In this document: piece by piece, positions 25,455 through 34,950 of the stretch
Layout: each line of letters starts with the position of its first letter
How positions within the stretch are numbered: position 1 is the stretch's first letter
Assembly: GCA_051418075.1 (NCBI GenBank)
Contig: JBPRGG010000153.1
Location: forward strand, 1-35,426
Direction of reading: 5' to 3'
From: JBPRGG01 sp051418075
GTDB lineage: Bacteria > Bacteroidota > Bacteroidia > Cytophagales > Cyclobacteriaceae
DNA length: 35,426 nt
Notes under the pieces: model-generated
Database searches by the model: none
What the model was told of the DNA's origin: nothing
Seen by the model: only the letters and a program-made list of their open reading frames with translations
Made by a program: the position numbers and the translations under genes

Positions 25455-26210
25455 TCAGTCGGTATTTTTAGAAGTAAATTTAGCCGAAAAATATTCCGCA
25501 TTCATCCGGGCAATATTTTCCTGACTGATCTCTTTGGGGCATTCTACCGAACAGGCGCCTGTATTGGTACAGTTGCCAAATCCTTCCGCATCCATTTGGG
25601 CCACCATTTGTTCAGCCCGGCCTTTTCTTTCCGCCTGCCCTTGTGGTAACAAAGCCAGTTGGGAGATCTTAGCTGATACAAAAAGCATGGCCGAGGCATT
25701 TTTACAAGCAGCCACACAAGCGCCGCATCCAATACAAGCTGCCGCATCAAAGGCCAGGTCTGCGTTCTTTTTGGCAATCGGCAGGGCATTGGCATCCTGG
25801 GCTGCACCTGTATTTACAGAAACAAAACCACCAGCCTGAATGATCCGGTCAAAAGCACCGCGATCTACTACCAGATCTTTTATCACCGGAAAAGCTTTGG
25901 CCCGCCAGGGTTCGATGGTGATGGTATCTCCATCCCTAAAGCTTCTCATATGTAGCTGACATACAGTAATGGCTGTTTCAGGACCATGAGGACGACCATT
26001 GATATACAAACTGCACATGCCACAGATGCCTTCCCGGCAATCGTGGTCGAAATGGACAGGGTCTTCTCCTTTGATCAATAAATCTTCATTTAAAATATCA
26101 AGCATCTCCAGGAAAGAGCTGCCTGAAGAAATATCATTGACCTGATAGGTTTTAAATGCTCCTTTGGATTTGGCATCTTTCTGACGCCATATTTTTAATG
26201 TAAAATTCAT
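25455..26210 (-). CDS. sdhB: Succinate dehydrogenase/fumarate reductase iron-sulfur subunit
   Basis: A 251-residue electron-transfer subunit that passes electrons from the FAD of SdhA to the membrane quinone site. The [2Fe-2S] ligands are Cys58, Cys63 and Cys66 (CREGICGMCSLYING) and Cys84. The ferredoxin-like half has Cys159, Cys162, Cys165 and Cys169 (CIGCGACVAACKNA), then Cys214, Cys220 and Cys224 (CTNTGACSVECPKEI) for the [4Fe-4S] and [3Fe-4S] clusters. It is the last gene of sdhC-sdhA-sdhB, 43 bases after sdhA. The short C-terminus (IARMNAEYFSAKFTSK) fits the non-classical, single-anchor b558-type complex. Confidence 0.96.
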   Translation of the reverse strand: MNFTLKIWRQKDAKSKGAFKTYQVNDISSGSSFLEMLDILNEDLLIKGEDPVHFDHDCREGICGMCSLYINGRPHGPETAITVCQLHMRSFRDGDTITIEPWRAKAFPVIKDLVVDRGAFDRIIQAGGFVSVNTGAAQDANALPIAKKNADLAFDAAACIGCGACVAACKNASAMLFVSAKISQLALLPQGQAERKGRAEQMVAQMDAEGFGNCTNTGACSVECPKEISQENIARMNAEYFSAKFTSKNTD

Positions 26211-26253
26211 ATTTTTTTAATTTCAAATCTTAATCCAACAATTCACGATGGAA

Positions 26254-28185
26254 TTATTTATAACTTCTTTGGGTAAGTTTTACATTTTCGAAAACAAGAT
26301 CTTCTTTATGTAAAACCGGATCCTGGTCTAATCCTTTAAATTCCCAGGCAGCCACATAGGCGAATCTATCATCATTTCTCAATGCTTCTCCTTCTTCAGT
26401 TTGAAACTCTTCACGGAAATGGCCTCCGCAGGATTCTTCCCTTTGTAAAGCGTCAAGTATCATTAATTCTGCCAGTTCAAAGAAATCAGCCACTCTGAGG
26501 GCTTTTTCCAGGGTCATATTCAACTCCTCATTTTTACCGATCACTTTGACATTTTCCCAGTATTCTTTCCGCAATGCTCTCACTTCTTCCCTGGCTTGTT
26601 TCAAACCTTCTGCATTTCTGGACATACCACACTTATCCCACATGATCTTGCCCAGCTCCTTGTGATACTGGTCTACTGTCTTTTTGCCATTGGCACTCAG
26701 AAGTTTATTGATGGTATCTCTCACCTGTTGTTCTGCCTGTTTAAATTCTGGCGCGTCATTGGTTACTGGTTTCATCGGTAATCCAGCCAGATAATCTCCC
26801 AGGGTATAAGGTATCACAAAGTAACCATCTGCCAATCCCTGCATCAGGGCACTGGCACCTAAGCGGTTGGCCCCGTGATCTGAGAAGTTACATTCACCCA
26901 GTGCATATAAACCAGGTATGGTGGTCATCAGGTTATAGTCTACCCATAAACCTCCCATGGTATAATGAACAGCCGGATAGATCATCATAGGAGTGGTATA
27001 AGGATCTTCACCGGTAATCTTTTCATACATCTGGAAAAGATTACCATACTTGGCTGAAATAACATTTTTACCATCCCTTTTGATGGCATCAGCAAAATCA
27101 AGAAATACTGCCAGTCCTGATCCTACGCCTCTTCCTTCATCACATACATATTTGGCATTTCTGGAAGCCACATCCCTGGGTACCAGGTTACCAAATGAAG
27201 GATACCTTCTTTCCAGGTAATAATCCCTGTCTTCTTCTTTTATATCAGTAGGTTTTATTTCTCCCTTTCTTACCTTTTCAGCAGTGGTTTTATCTTTAGG
27301 TACCCATACCCGACCATCATTTCTCAATGATTCGGACATCAGGGTTAGTTTGGATTGCTGATCCCCATGTACCGGAATACAGGTGGGGTGAATTTGGGTA
27401 AAACAGGGATTACCAAATAGTGCACCTTTTCTATGTGCTCTCCAGATGGCGGTGGTGTTGCATCCCATAGCATTGGTAGACAAGAAGAAAACATTGCCAT
27501 ATCCACCGGTAGCTAATAAAACAGCATGGCCGGCATGGGTTTGGATTTCTCCGGTTATCATATTTCTGCTTACAATACCGCGGGCTTTTCCATCTATCAT
27601 CACCAGGTCCAACATTTCAGTACGGGGATACAATTTCACTTTTCCCTTGGCAACCTGACGGCTTAGGGCGCTGTATGCACCCAGTAAAAGCTGCTGACCA
27701 GTTTGTCCACGAGCGTAAAAAGTTCTTGAAACCTGGGCTCCGCCAAAGGACCGGTTGTCCAGCAATCCACCATATTCACGGGCAAAGGGAACTCCCTGGG
27801 CCACACATTGATCTATAATATTGCCACTCACTTCAGCCAATCGGTACACATTGCCTTCCCTGGAGCGATAGTCACCGCCTTTTACTGTATCATAAAACAA
27901 ACGATACACGGAATCCCCATCATTCTGGTAATTCTTTGCTGCATTAATACCTCCCTGAGCTGCAATACTATGAGCCCGGCGGGCGCTGTCCTGGTAAAAG
28001 AAAGCTTTCACATTGTAGCCTAACTCAGCCAATGAGGCAGCAGCAGAAGCTCCGGCCAAACCGGTTCCCACCACTATGATATCAAACTTTCGTTTGTTGG
28101 CCGGGTTGATCAATTTAAGGTTAAATTTATGTTTGGTCCATTTTTCTGCAACGGGACCTTCAGGTATTTTTGACTCTAATTTCAT
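26254..28185 (-). CDS. sdhA: Succinate dehydrogenase/fumarate reductase flavoprotein subunit
   Basis: A 643-residue catalytic subunit that oxidises succinate to fumarate (or the reverse) on covalently bound FAD. The dinucleotide fold is FDIIVVGTGLAGASAAASLAE (GxGxxG at 40-45, no longer stretch needed). The FAD-attaching histidine is His72 in RRAHSIAAQGGINAAKN. Active-site regions include HPTCIPVHGD, the conserved arginine in SESLRNDGRVWVP, and PAVHYTMGGLWVDYN. The FAD-binding C-terminal part has ALGECNFSDHGANRLGASALMQGL. It lies 25 bases after sdhC. Together with a five-helix SdhC and no separate SdhD this is the b558-type found in Bacteroidota and epsilonproteobacteria. Confidence 0.96.
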   Translation of the reverse strand: MKLESKIPEGPVAEKWTKHKFNLKLINPANKRKFDIIVVGTGLAGASAAASLAELGYNVKAFFYQDSARRAHSIAAQGGINAAKNYQNDGDSVYRLFYDTVKGGDYRSREGNVYRLAEVSGNIIDQCVAQGVPFAREYGGLLDNRSFGGAQVSRTFYARGQTGQQLLLGAYSALSRQVAKGKVKLYPRTEMLDLVMIDGKARGIVSRNMITGEIQTHAGHAVLLATGGYGNVFFLSTNAMGCNTTAIWRAHRKGALFGNPCFTQIHPTCIPVHGDQQSKLTLMSESLRNDGRVWVPKDKTTAEKVRKGEIKPTDIKEEDRDYYLERRYPSFGNLVPRDVASRNAKYVCDEGRGVGSGLAVFLDFADAIKRDGKNVISAKYGNLFQMYEKITGEDPYTTPMMIYPAVHYTMGGLWVDYNLMTTIPGLYALGECNFSDHGANRLGASALMQGLADGYFVIPYTLGDYLAGLPMKPVTNDAPEFKQAEQQVRDTINKLLSANGKKTVDQYHKELGKIMWDKCGMSRNAEGLKQAREEVRALRKEYWENVKVIGKNEELNMTLEKALRVADFFELAELMILDALQREESCGGHFREEFQTEEGEALRNDDRFAYVAAWEFKGLDQDPVLHKEDLVFENVKLTQRSYK

Positions 28186-28210
28186 AAACTAATTATTTCA
28201 GATCCTACTT

Positions 28211-28897
28211 TTAAAGTGTATTTAAATAAATGTGAACAGGCATATAAGCAAATAAAAGGCACACAATGATGCCAAACCCGTATCCAAATTGACGGATAAA
28301 CTTATTATACTTTGGGTGCCTGAAACCGACCGTCTGGAAGGAACTTTGAAATCCGTGGAACAGGTGTAAAGCCAGGAATAACATACTAAATACATAAAAT
28401 GCTGTATACCACGGGCTTTCAAAAGCATCAACTACAAGGGCATATAAATTTTGTACTTCCCCTGTGCTGTCATAAGTCACCATATCAACATCGCCGAACT
28501 TCATTTCATAGAGAAAGGTTCTTAGATGGATTGCCAAAAAAACCAGGATGACAGCTCCCAGAATACCCATATTCCGGCTTGACCAGGTGCTGTTAGATGA
28601 AGCATTACTTTTAGCATAACCAACGGGACGGGCCTTCTTATTATTAATAGTCACCACAATAGAATAGATCACATGAAAGAGAATACTAAAATAAGTAAGC
28701 CATCTTACTATTTGTACGATACCATTAGTGGTCATAAATGCAGCATATTTGTTGAAAGCTTCTCCTCCATCATCATTAAAGAGCAACATATTTCCTGATA
28801 CATGGCCTATAAGAAATATGACCAGAAATAATCCAGTCACGGCCATGATTATTTTTCTGCCGATAGTGCTTGTAAATGTTTCCTTAAACCAACTCAT
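28211..28897 (-). CDS. sdhC: Succinate dehydrogenase cytochrome b558 subunit
   Basis: A 228-residue single membrane anchor with about five hydrophobic helices that should hold two b-type haems and the menaquinone site. Helix regions include KIIMAVTGLFLVIFLIGHVSG, VRWLTYFSILFHVIYSIVVT, GILGAVILVFLAIHL, AFYVFSMLFLALHLFHGFQS and YGFGIIVCLLFAYMPVHI. Histidines in several of these (LIGH, LFHVIY, AIHL, ALHLFHG) are the likely haem ligands. First gene of the sdhCAB operon, with a strong promoter about 40-75 bases upstream. Confidence 0.93.
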   Translation of the reverse strand: MSWFKETFTSTIGRKIIMAVTGLFLVIFLIGHVSGNMLLFNDDGGEAFNKYAAFMTTNGIVQIVRWLTYFSILFHVIYSIVVTINNKKARPVGYAKSNASSNSTWSSRNMGILGAVILVFLAIHLRTFLYEMKFGDVDMVTYDSTGEVQNLYALVVDAFESPWYTAFYVFSMLFLALHLFHGFQSSFQTVGFRHPKYNKFIRQFGYGFGIIVCLLFAYMPVHIYLNTL

Positions 28898-28941
28898 ATT
28901 ACTTTGTATTAATCATTTTTAGAACTTACATTTTAAAACGG

Positions 28942-28974
28942 TGCAAATGTACATTTGCAGATATTATAAAACAA
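28942..28974 (-). promoter_or_regulatory. sdhCAB promoter with overlapping 18-bp palindrome
   Basis: On the minus strand TTG (28972-28974) and TACATTTG (28944-28951) are separated by 20 bases, a full Bacteroidota -33/-7 promoter. The -7 box lies inside TGCAAATGTACATTTGCA (28942-28959), a perfect 18-bp palindrome that would be well placed as an operator. Confidence 0.65.
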
Positions 28975-29337
28975 TGAAATATTGCTAATAGCGTCTTAAT
29001 TTTAAATCGTTCTAAATTATAAGAGATCAGGTACATTTCAAAATATAATTTCGTGTTTCGAACAGGATGTTAATCCAAAATGTTTGCATCAATTTAATTT
29101 TATAATGAGTTGATTTAGAAGACGTTAAATTTTTGAAAATTCTTACATTCCAATTGAAGTATTTATTGCCGGTACATATTTGCGGGAGTTGCCTTAAACC
29201 TATTTTTATTTGATACCAATTGATGTATATTTATATCTTTTTAAGGAAATATTACGTTAAATATTTATTAGTAAAAACTTATGCCATTTAATCACGTTGA
29301 AGCATAAGCAAGGGCTCTGATATTATAATATAACAAG
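28975..29337. other. AT-rich intergenic region between sdhC and the first type B surface protein
   Basis: The rest of the divergent 440-base gap. It contains no credible reading frame or RNA gene. The palindrome at 28942-28959 also places a TACATTTG on the plus strand, but without a -33 element and nearly 400 bases from the next ATG. No perfect TAnnTTTG was seen closer to 29338, so the promoter of the surface-protein pair is not identified. Confidence 0.6.
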
Positions 29338-32151
29338 ATGTTGAAAGTGTCAAAATTAGGTTTTTCCTTTATAGGATTTGCTTTTTTATTACTATTTTCC
29401 AGCTATCATTCATACGCCACTCATATCCGGGCTGGTGAAATTACTGCAGAACTTATCAATTGCGGATCTTTTTTATATCGTTTTACAGTAACAGGATATA
29501 CAGACCTGGGCTCCACAGTTCAATTTGGAGGTGGTGAACTTGATTTTGGCGATGGATCACCTGTTTTAACATTCGATACAGAGGATTATAAGACAAAAAG
29601 GGATTTGGGTAACCAAATAGGTATTACAGAATTTGAGTTTATTCATAGTTTCCCCGGGCCGGGAGAATATCTTATCAGTTTTCGGGAATTCAACCGAAAT
29701 GCCGGGGTGGTAAATATGGATAATTCGGTACAAACACCTTTTTATATAGAAACCAAAATAATCATCGACCCTTTGCTTGGATGTAATAATACTCCTGTTT
29801 TGACCATTCCACCCATTGATCAAGCTGCAACCGGGGTCACATTTATTCATAACCCGGGTGCTTATGATCCGGATGGAGACAGTCTTTCCTACAAACTGGT
29901 TGTCAGTAAGCAGGATCGTGATGTGGAAGTGAATAATTTCAGATATCCCAATGATCCGGAATTCGGAGGAAGCCGTCAGCAGAATGCCACCGAGCCGGCC
30001 ATATTTGAGCTGGACCCGATAAATGGTAACCTGGTTTGGGATTCACCGGGTAAAGCAGGTGAATATAACATGGCATTTATTGTGGAAGAATGGCGCTTTA
30101 TAGATGGGGAGTGGGTGAGTCTTGGTTATGTTACCCGTGATATGCAGGTGATCGTGAAGGACTCTGAAAATAATCCCCCTGAATTATTTATTCCAGAAGA
30201 CACTTGTGTGGAGGCAGGCTCGCTGCTTGAAGCAGAAATATTTGGAGAGGATCCCGATGATCATGCCATTTTGCTGGAAGCTTTTGGATCAGTATTTGAA
30301 GTGATTTCACCGGCCAGTTATTCTCCCAATCCACCAGAGATCAGGGAGTCTCCGGCCAAGCTTGATTTTCAATGGCAAACTGTGTGTGAGCATGTCCGGG
30401 AAAGGCCTTACCAGGTACAATTTAAAGTGAAGGATAAGCCACCGTTGGCGGTTGGTCCCGAATTGGCTAAATTCAAGACATGGAACATCACAGTAGTGGG
30501 ACCAGCCCCTGAAGGTTTAACTGCCACTGTAGCCAATAGCCGAACCATTGAACTTAACTGGGACAGTTATCAGTGTCAAAATGCTGAAAAAATACAGATC
30601 TGGAGAAGGGTGGGTAGTAATGATTTTACTCCGGCCAATTGTGAATTGGGTATGCCCGCCGGAGCTGGTTATGAATTAATTGCTGAAGTGGATGCCTCAG
30701 AAAATAGTTTTTTGGATGATGATGGAGGTGAGGGTTTAAGTTTCGGAGCTGACTTTTGCTATCGACTGGTGGCTGTATTCCCTCAGCCATCCGGGGGCTT
30801 GAGTTATGTGTCAGAGGAAGCATGTGCTTATATAGAAGCCAGCGCTCCGGTCATTACCAATGTTAGTGTGGAAGAAACCAGTGAAACAAATGGGGAGGTT
30901 TTTATCAGATGGACCTCTCCTTTCGAAATTGATCAAAGCCTTTTTCCCCCGCCTTATACCTATGAAGTATTCCGGGCGGAAGGATTTGCCGGACAGGCAA
31001 ATCTTACCCGGATATCAGGTCGTATTTCAGATACAACATTTACTGACACTGGTTTAGATACTGAGGATCAGATTTATAATTACAGGATCCATTTATATGA
31101 TGGTTCTGATACTTTCGTGGATAGTTCTGCTGTAGCCTCTACTGTGAGGTTAGACTTAACCCCGCTGGTAGGCGCTATTGAATTAAGCTGGGAAGCCTCA
31201 GTTCCCTGGTCTAACAGTGATCCGGATTATCCCTGGCATTATATTTACAGGAATCAAGTAGAAGGAGATGCCACTGGTTTCAGTCTTATTGACAGCGTTC
31301 AGGTGATCAATAATGGCTTTATTTATCTGGATGACGGTTCTTTTAACAGTGAACCATTAGATGAAGATCAGGAATACTGTTATTTTATTACTACCCAGGG
31401 TACCTATGGTAATGAAAAGATCATGGAGCCCCTGCTGAACAATTCCCAGGAGATCTGCGCTCAACCAAATGATACCATTGCTCCTTGTGAACCCATAGCC
31501 ATTCAATTTACAGACTTCAATAGTCCAGATGATTGTGAAGCATTTATGGCAGGTAAACCATGTGATTTTATATCATTTTCTAATGAATTAAATTGGGAGG
31601 TGGATGAATCCGGAGATTGTGATGATGACACCCGTAGCTTTAATGTTTATTTTTCCCGTACCGGAGAAGAAGGGTCTTATGAATTAATTGGTAATGTGAG
31701 AAATACCTCTTTTGTTCATAGCAATCTACCCTCATTTGCCGGCTGTTATAGAATTGCTGCGATAGATCGTTCCGGAAATATCAGCGCCCTGACAGAGCCG
31801 ATATGTAAGGATAATTGCCCCAACTACGAACTGCCCAATGTATTCACTCCAAATGAAGATGGCTCTAATGATACTTTTACAGCCATGAATAATGATCCGG
31901 CCAATTGCCCCAGGTTTGTCCAGTCTGTGGTGTTTAAAGTATACAACAGGTGGGGTAAAGAAGTGTATAACTCCACCCTGGACAGTGAAAACAATGAAAG
32001 GAATATAATGATCAACTGGGATGGGATTACCAATGAAGGCATACTGGTATCTCCTGGTGTGTATTATTACCTGGCAGAAGTGAATTATATTACCCTAAAC
32101 CCTGAAGATTCCACTGAAGAATTAAAAGGGTATATTCATATATTAAAATAG
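29338..32151 (+). CDS. Large secreted protein with gliding motility-associated (T9SS type B) C-terminal domain, paralogue 1
   Basis: A 937-residue surface protein. The signal peptide ends at about residue 27 (LLLFSSYHSYA, then THIRAGE). The N-terminal module (about 28-285) begins THIRAGEITAELINCGSF and contains FGGGELDFGDGSP and NNTPVLTIPPIDQAATG. A second module starts NPPELFIPEDTC (about 280). Several fibronectin type III-like repeats follow, with IWRRVGSNDFTP, PYTYEVFRAEGF, YPWHYIYRNQ and FNVYFSRTGEEGSYEL. The last 107 residues (from LPNVFTPNEDGSNDTF at about 831, through VYNRWGKEVY to KGYIHILK) are the CHU_C/gliding motility-associated domain that directs export by the T9SS. It is probably an adhesin or matrix protein; no enzymatic domain is seen. 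The next gene, 12 bases away, is a full-length paralogue. Confidence 0.9.
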   Translation: MLKVSKLGFSFIGFAFLLLFSSYHSYATHIRAGEITAELINCGSFLYRFTVTGYTDLGSTVQFGGGELDFGDGSPVLTFDTEDYKTKRDLGNQIGITEFEFIHSFPGPGEYLISFREFNRNAGVVNMDNSVQTPFYIETKIIIDPLLGCNNTPVLTIPPIDQAATGVTFIHNPGAYDPDGDSLSYKLVVSKQDRDVEVNNFRYPNDPEFGGSRQQNATEPAIFELDPINGNLVWDSPGKAGEYNMAFIVEEWRFIDGEWVSLGYVTRDMQVIVKDSENNPPELFIPEDTCVEAGSLLEAEIFGEDPDDHAILLEAFGSVFEVISPASYSPNPPEIRESPAKLDFQWQTVCEHVRERPYQVQFKVKDKPPLAVGPELAKFKTWNITVVGPAPEGLTATVANSRTIELNWDSYQCQNAEKIQIWRRVGSNDFTPANCELGMPAGAGYELIAEVDASENSFLDDDGGEGLSFGADFCYRLVAVFPQPSGGLSYVSEEACAYIEASAPVITNVSVEETSETNGEVFIRWTSPFEIDQSLFPPPYTYEVFRAEGFAGQANLTRISGRISDTTFTDTGLDTEDQIYNYRIHLYDGSDTFVDSSAVASTVRLDLTPLVGAIELSWEASVPWSNSDPDYPWHYIYRNQVEGDATGFSLIDSVQVINNGFIYLDDGSFNSEPLDEDQEYCYFITTQGTYGNEKIMEPLLNNSQEICAQPNDTIAPCEPIAIQFTDFNSPDDCEAFMAGKPCDFISFSNELNWEVDESGDCDDDTRSFNVYFSRTGEEGSYELIGNVRNTSFVHSNLPSFAGCYRIAAIDRSGNISALTEPICKDNCPNYELPNVFTPNEDGSNDTFTAMNNDPANCPRFVQSVVFKVYNRWGKEVYNSTLDSENNERNIMINWDGITNEGILVSPGVYYYLAEVNYITLNPEDSTEELKGYIHILK

Positions 32152-32163
32152 TTTCATTATTGT

Positions 32164-34950
32164 ATGAGGCCTGTATTTTCAATATTTTTTTTGGCTTCAA
32201 TAGGAGCACTGGTCCATTCTGCTCAAGCCACCCACATCAGAGCTGGTGAGATAACAGCAGAACTAATTAATTGCAACAGCTTTACCTATCAAATTACATT
32301 AACTGTATATACAGATACGGATGGGGTGGAATTTGGTGGTGGTGAACTGCACTTTGGTGATGGAGATACGGTGGTTTTTTCCCGAAATACTGATGCTTTT
32401 GTTTTCAAGGAAGACTTAGGCAATAAGATTGAGATTAATCAATTTACCACCAGGCATAACTTTCCGGGAGCGGGCAGTTATACCATCTGGTTTTTTGAAA
32501 GGAACCGGAACCAGGATGTCCTTAATATGTATAATTCGGTTGGGACTCCCTTTTATGTTGAAACCAATATTATAATTGATCCTTTGCAGGGATGTAACAA
32601 TACTCCGGTGCTTAAAATTCCGCCCATTGATCAGGGTTGCTCAGGGAAAATATTTGAACATAACCCGGGGGCATATGATCCGGATGCTGGAGACAGTCTT
32701 TCTTACCATCCGGTGGTAAATAAGCAGTTTATTGACCTGGAGGTGTATGACTACCGTTTTCCCAATGATCCTGAATTTGGTGGTACCATTGAAGGTGGCT
32801 CAGCGCCTGCTACCTATTCTATTGATTCGGAAGGTACGCTTACCTGGAATTCACCTGGTATGGCCGGAGAATATAACCTGGCATTTATGGTTAAAGAATG
32901 GCGCCTGAATGGCAAGGAGTGGGAAGAGATTGGCTATGTGGTCAGAGATATGCAGGTCATAATTGAAGACTGTGAAAATGAACCTCCAGAATTAATAGTC
33001 CCTAATGATACTTGTATTGAAGCTGGCACAAAGTTGGATGAATTTATCATAGGGATTGACCCTGATAATCATCCTGTAAAAATTGAAGCTTTCGGTGAAG
33101 GATTTGAAGTGTTGAATCCGGCTGTATTATTACCGGATAGCATTGGTTTCAGGCCTTCTCCTGATTCTGTAAAATTTAACTGGTTTACAGATTGTAATCA
33201 TATACGGGCTGATAGTTATCAGTTTAATTTTAAAGTTACTGATATGCCTTCTTCTTCAGAAGGACCTTCGTTGGTTGATTTTGAAGTATGGAATGTAACT
33301 GTTATTGGACCAAGTCCGAAAAATCCCGTAGTAAGTATTCTTCCGGGAAGGACCACGAAGATTGATTGGGATCCATATACTTGTTCCAATGCGGTAGAAA
33401 TCCAGATATGGCGGAGGGTTGGTAGCTATCCCTATGAATTAACAAATTGTGAAACAGGTATTCCTTCTGAAGCCGGCTACCAATTAGCAGGGCAGGTAAC
33501 TCCGGGTGAAAATACATATGTAGACGATAATAATGGGCAGGGTCTTGAATTTGGAGCTAATTATTGTTACCGGTTAGTAGCTGTTTTTCCCAACGGAGTG
33601 GAAAGTTATGCTTCAGAGGAAGTTTGTATAGCTATGCCTGTATCCGGACCTATTATCACAAATGTAAGTATTCAAACTACAGATGATACAGATGGTGAGA
33701 TTTTGGTCAAATGGGTGAATCCCATTGATATTGATCAATCGCTTTTTCCTCCACCCTATTATTATGAGTTATACCGTTCAGAAGGGTACACCGGAAATTC
33801 AAACCGTTTATTGCTCAATACTGAAAGAATAAATGATACTTCATATATTGATACCGGATTAAATACCCTGGATCAGATCTATAATTACAGGGTTTACTTA
33901 TATGATGCCAATAATCAACTGGTTGATAGTTCTGCCGCTGCTTCTTCGGTTAGATTAAGTTTAAAGCCTGAAACCAATGCTATTAATTTGACCTGGCAGG
34001 CTGAAGTGCCCTGGTCTAATTTATCAGAGGATTATCCCTGGCATTACATATATCGGAATCATTCTAATCGGGCAGATCCAGATGAACTGAATTTAATTGA
34101 TAGTGTTCATGTTTTGCAAAACGGATTGTATTACCAGGATGATGGCAGTACCACCGGATCAGCCATGGATAAGGAACTGCTTTATTGTTATTTGGTGTCC
34201 ACCCGGGGCGATTATGACAATCCATTGATCCCTCCTCCCTTGATAAATCTTTCTCAGGAGATTTGTGCTCAGCCTAATGATACTATTCCTCCTTGCACAC
34301 CGGTTGATTTTGCATTTCTTGATTTTTCTGACCCGGCTGAATGTGAGGAAGCTGTAAAGACCTTACCCTGCAATTTTACCTCCTACTCCAATGAAATTGG
34401 TTGGTCTTTGGACCGGGATACTGCGTGTGAAGACGATATATTATCATTCAATATTTATTACTCCAGGACAGGTAAAGAAGAAAGTTATGACCTGATTGCC
34501 AACGTAACCAACACAAAGTATTTGCATCAGGATCTAAGATCCTTTGCTGGCTGTTACCGAATAGCGGCGGTAGATCGTTCAGGTAATGAAAGCGAGCTTA
34601 GCCAGCCAATATGTAAAGATAATTGTCCGGTTTATGTGCTTCCTAATGTGATCACCCCTAATCAGGATGGAGTAAATGATATGTTTGAGCCTAAGCAGGA
34701 TGATATTAATTGTCCCAGATTTATCAAGACAGTACATTTTCAGGTGTTTAACCGATGGGGTGTGGAGGTATATGATAGTAGAAAAAATGACAGAGAAAAT
34801 AATATTCTGATTCAATGGGGTGGCTACACCAATGAAGGCAATCTGGTTTCTTCAGGGGTGTATTATTATCTGGCCCGGGTAGAATATATTGCTTTAGATC
34901 CTGATCAGGAGGTGGTTGAATATAAAGGTTATATTCATGTGTTTGAATAG
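32164..34950 (+). CDS. Large secreted protein with gliding motility-associated (T9SS type B) C-terminal domain, paralogue 2
   Basis: A 928-residue paralogue of the preceding protein, similar over its whole length. The signal peptide ends at about residue 22 (GALVHSAQA, then THIRAGE). The same modules occur in the same order: THIRAGEITAELINCNSF, FGGGELHFGDGD, NNTPVLKIPPIDQ, NEPPELIVPNDTC, IWRRVGSYPYEL, YYYELYRSEGY, YPWHYIYRNH, FNIYYSRTGKEESYDL. The C-terminal sorting domain runs from LPNVITPNQDGVNDMF (about 826) through VFNRWGVEVY to KGYIHVFE. Several cysteines in the FN3 region match in position. It starts 12 bases after its paralogue and is cotranscribed. The tandem arrangement indicates a local gene duplication. 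Function is inferred only as cell-surface or adhesive. Confidence 0.9.
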   Translation: MRPVFSIFFLASIGALVHSAQATHIRAGEITAELINCNSFTYQITLTVYTDTDGVEFGGGELHFGDGDTVVFSRNTDAFVFKEDLGNKIEINQFTTRHNFPGAGSYTIWFFERNRNQDVLNMYNSVGTPFYVETNIIIDPLQGCNNTPVLKIPPIDQGCSGKIFEHNPGAYDPDAGDSLSYHPVVNKQFIDLEVYDYRFPNDPEFGGTIEGGSAPATYSIDSEGTLTWNSPGMAGEYNLAFMVKEWRLNGKEWEEIGYVVRDMQVIIEDCENEPPELIVPNDTCIEAGTKLDEFIIGIDPDNHPVKIEAFGEGFEVLNPAVLLPDSIGFRPSPDSVKFNWFTDCNHIRADSYQFNFKVTDMPSSSEGPSLVDFEVWNVTVIGPSPKNPVVSILPGRTTKIDWDPYTCSNAVEIQIWRRVGSYPYELTNCETGIPSEAGYQLAGQVTPGENTYVDDNNGQGLEFGANYCYRLVAVFPNGVESYASEEVCIAMPVSGPIITNVSIQTTDDTDGEILVKWVNPIDIDQSLFPPPYYYELYRSEGYTGNSNRLLLNTERINDTSYIDTGLNTLDQIYNYRVYLYDANNQLVDSSAAASSVRLSLKPETNAINLTWQAEVPWSNLSEDYPWHYIYRNHSNRADPDELNLIDSVHVLQNGLYYQDDGSTTGSAMDKELLYCYLVSTRGDYDNPLIPPPLINLSQEICAQPNDTIPPCTPVDFAFLDFSDPAECEEAVKTLPCNFTSYSNEIGWSLDRDTACEDDILSFNIYYSRTGKEESYDLIANVTNTKYLHQDLRSFAGCYRIAAVDRSGNESELSQPICKDNCPVYVLPNVITPNQDGVNDMFEPKQDDINCPRFIKTVHFQVFNRWGVEVYDSRKNDRENNILIQWGGYTNEGNLVSSGVYYYLARVEYIALDPDQEVVEYKGYIHVFE

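Noticed and set aside
25534..25839. A plus-strand frame of about 100 codons antisense to sdhB, and a minus-strand alternate frame over the same region
   Set aside because: Both overlap the cysteine-cluster coding part of sdhB, whose frame is certain. The cysteine/alanine-rich composition produces these by chance.
28950..28957. Plus-strand TACATTTG as promoter of the type B surface-protein genes
   Set aside because: It exists only because of the palindrome's symmetry, has no -33 TTG, and is nearly 390 bases from the start codon.
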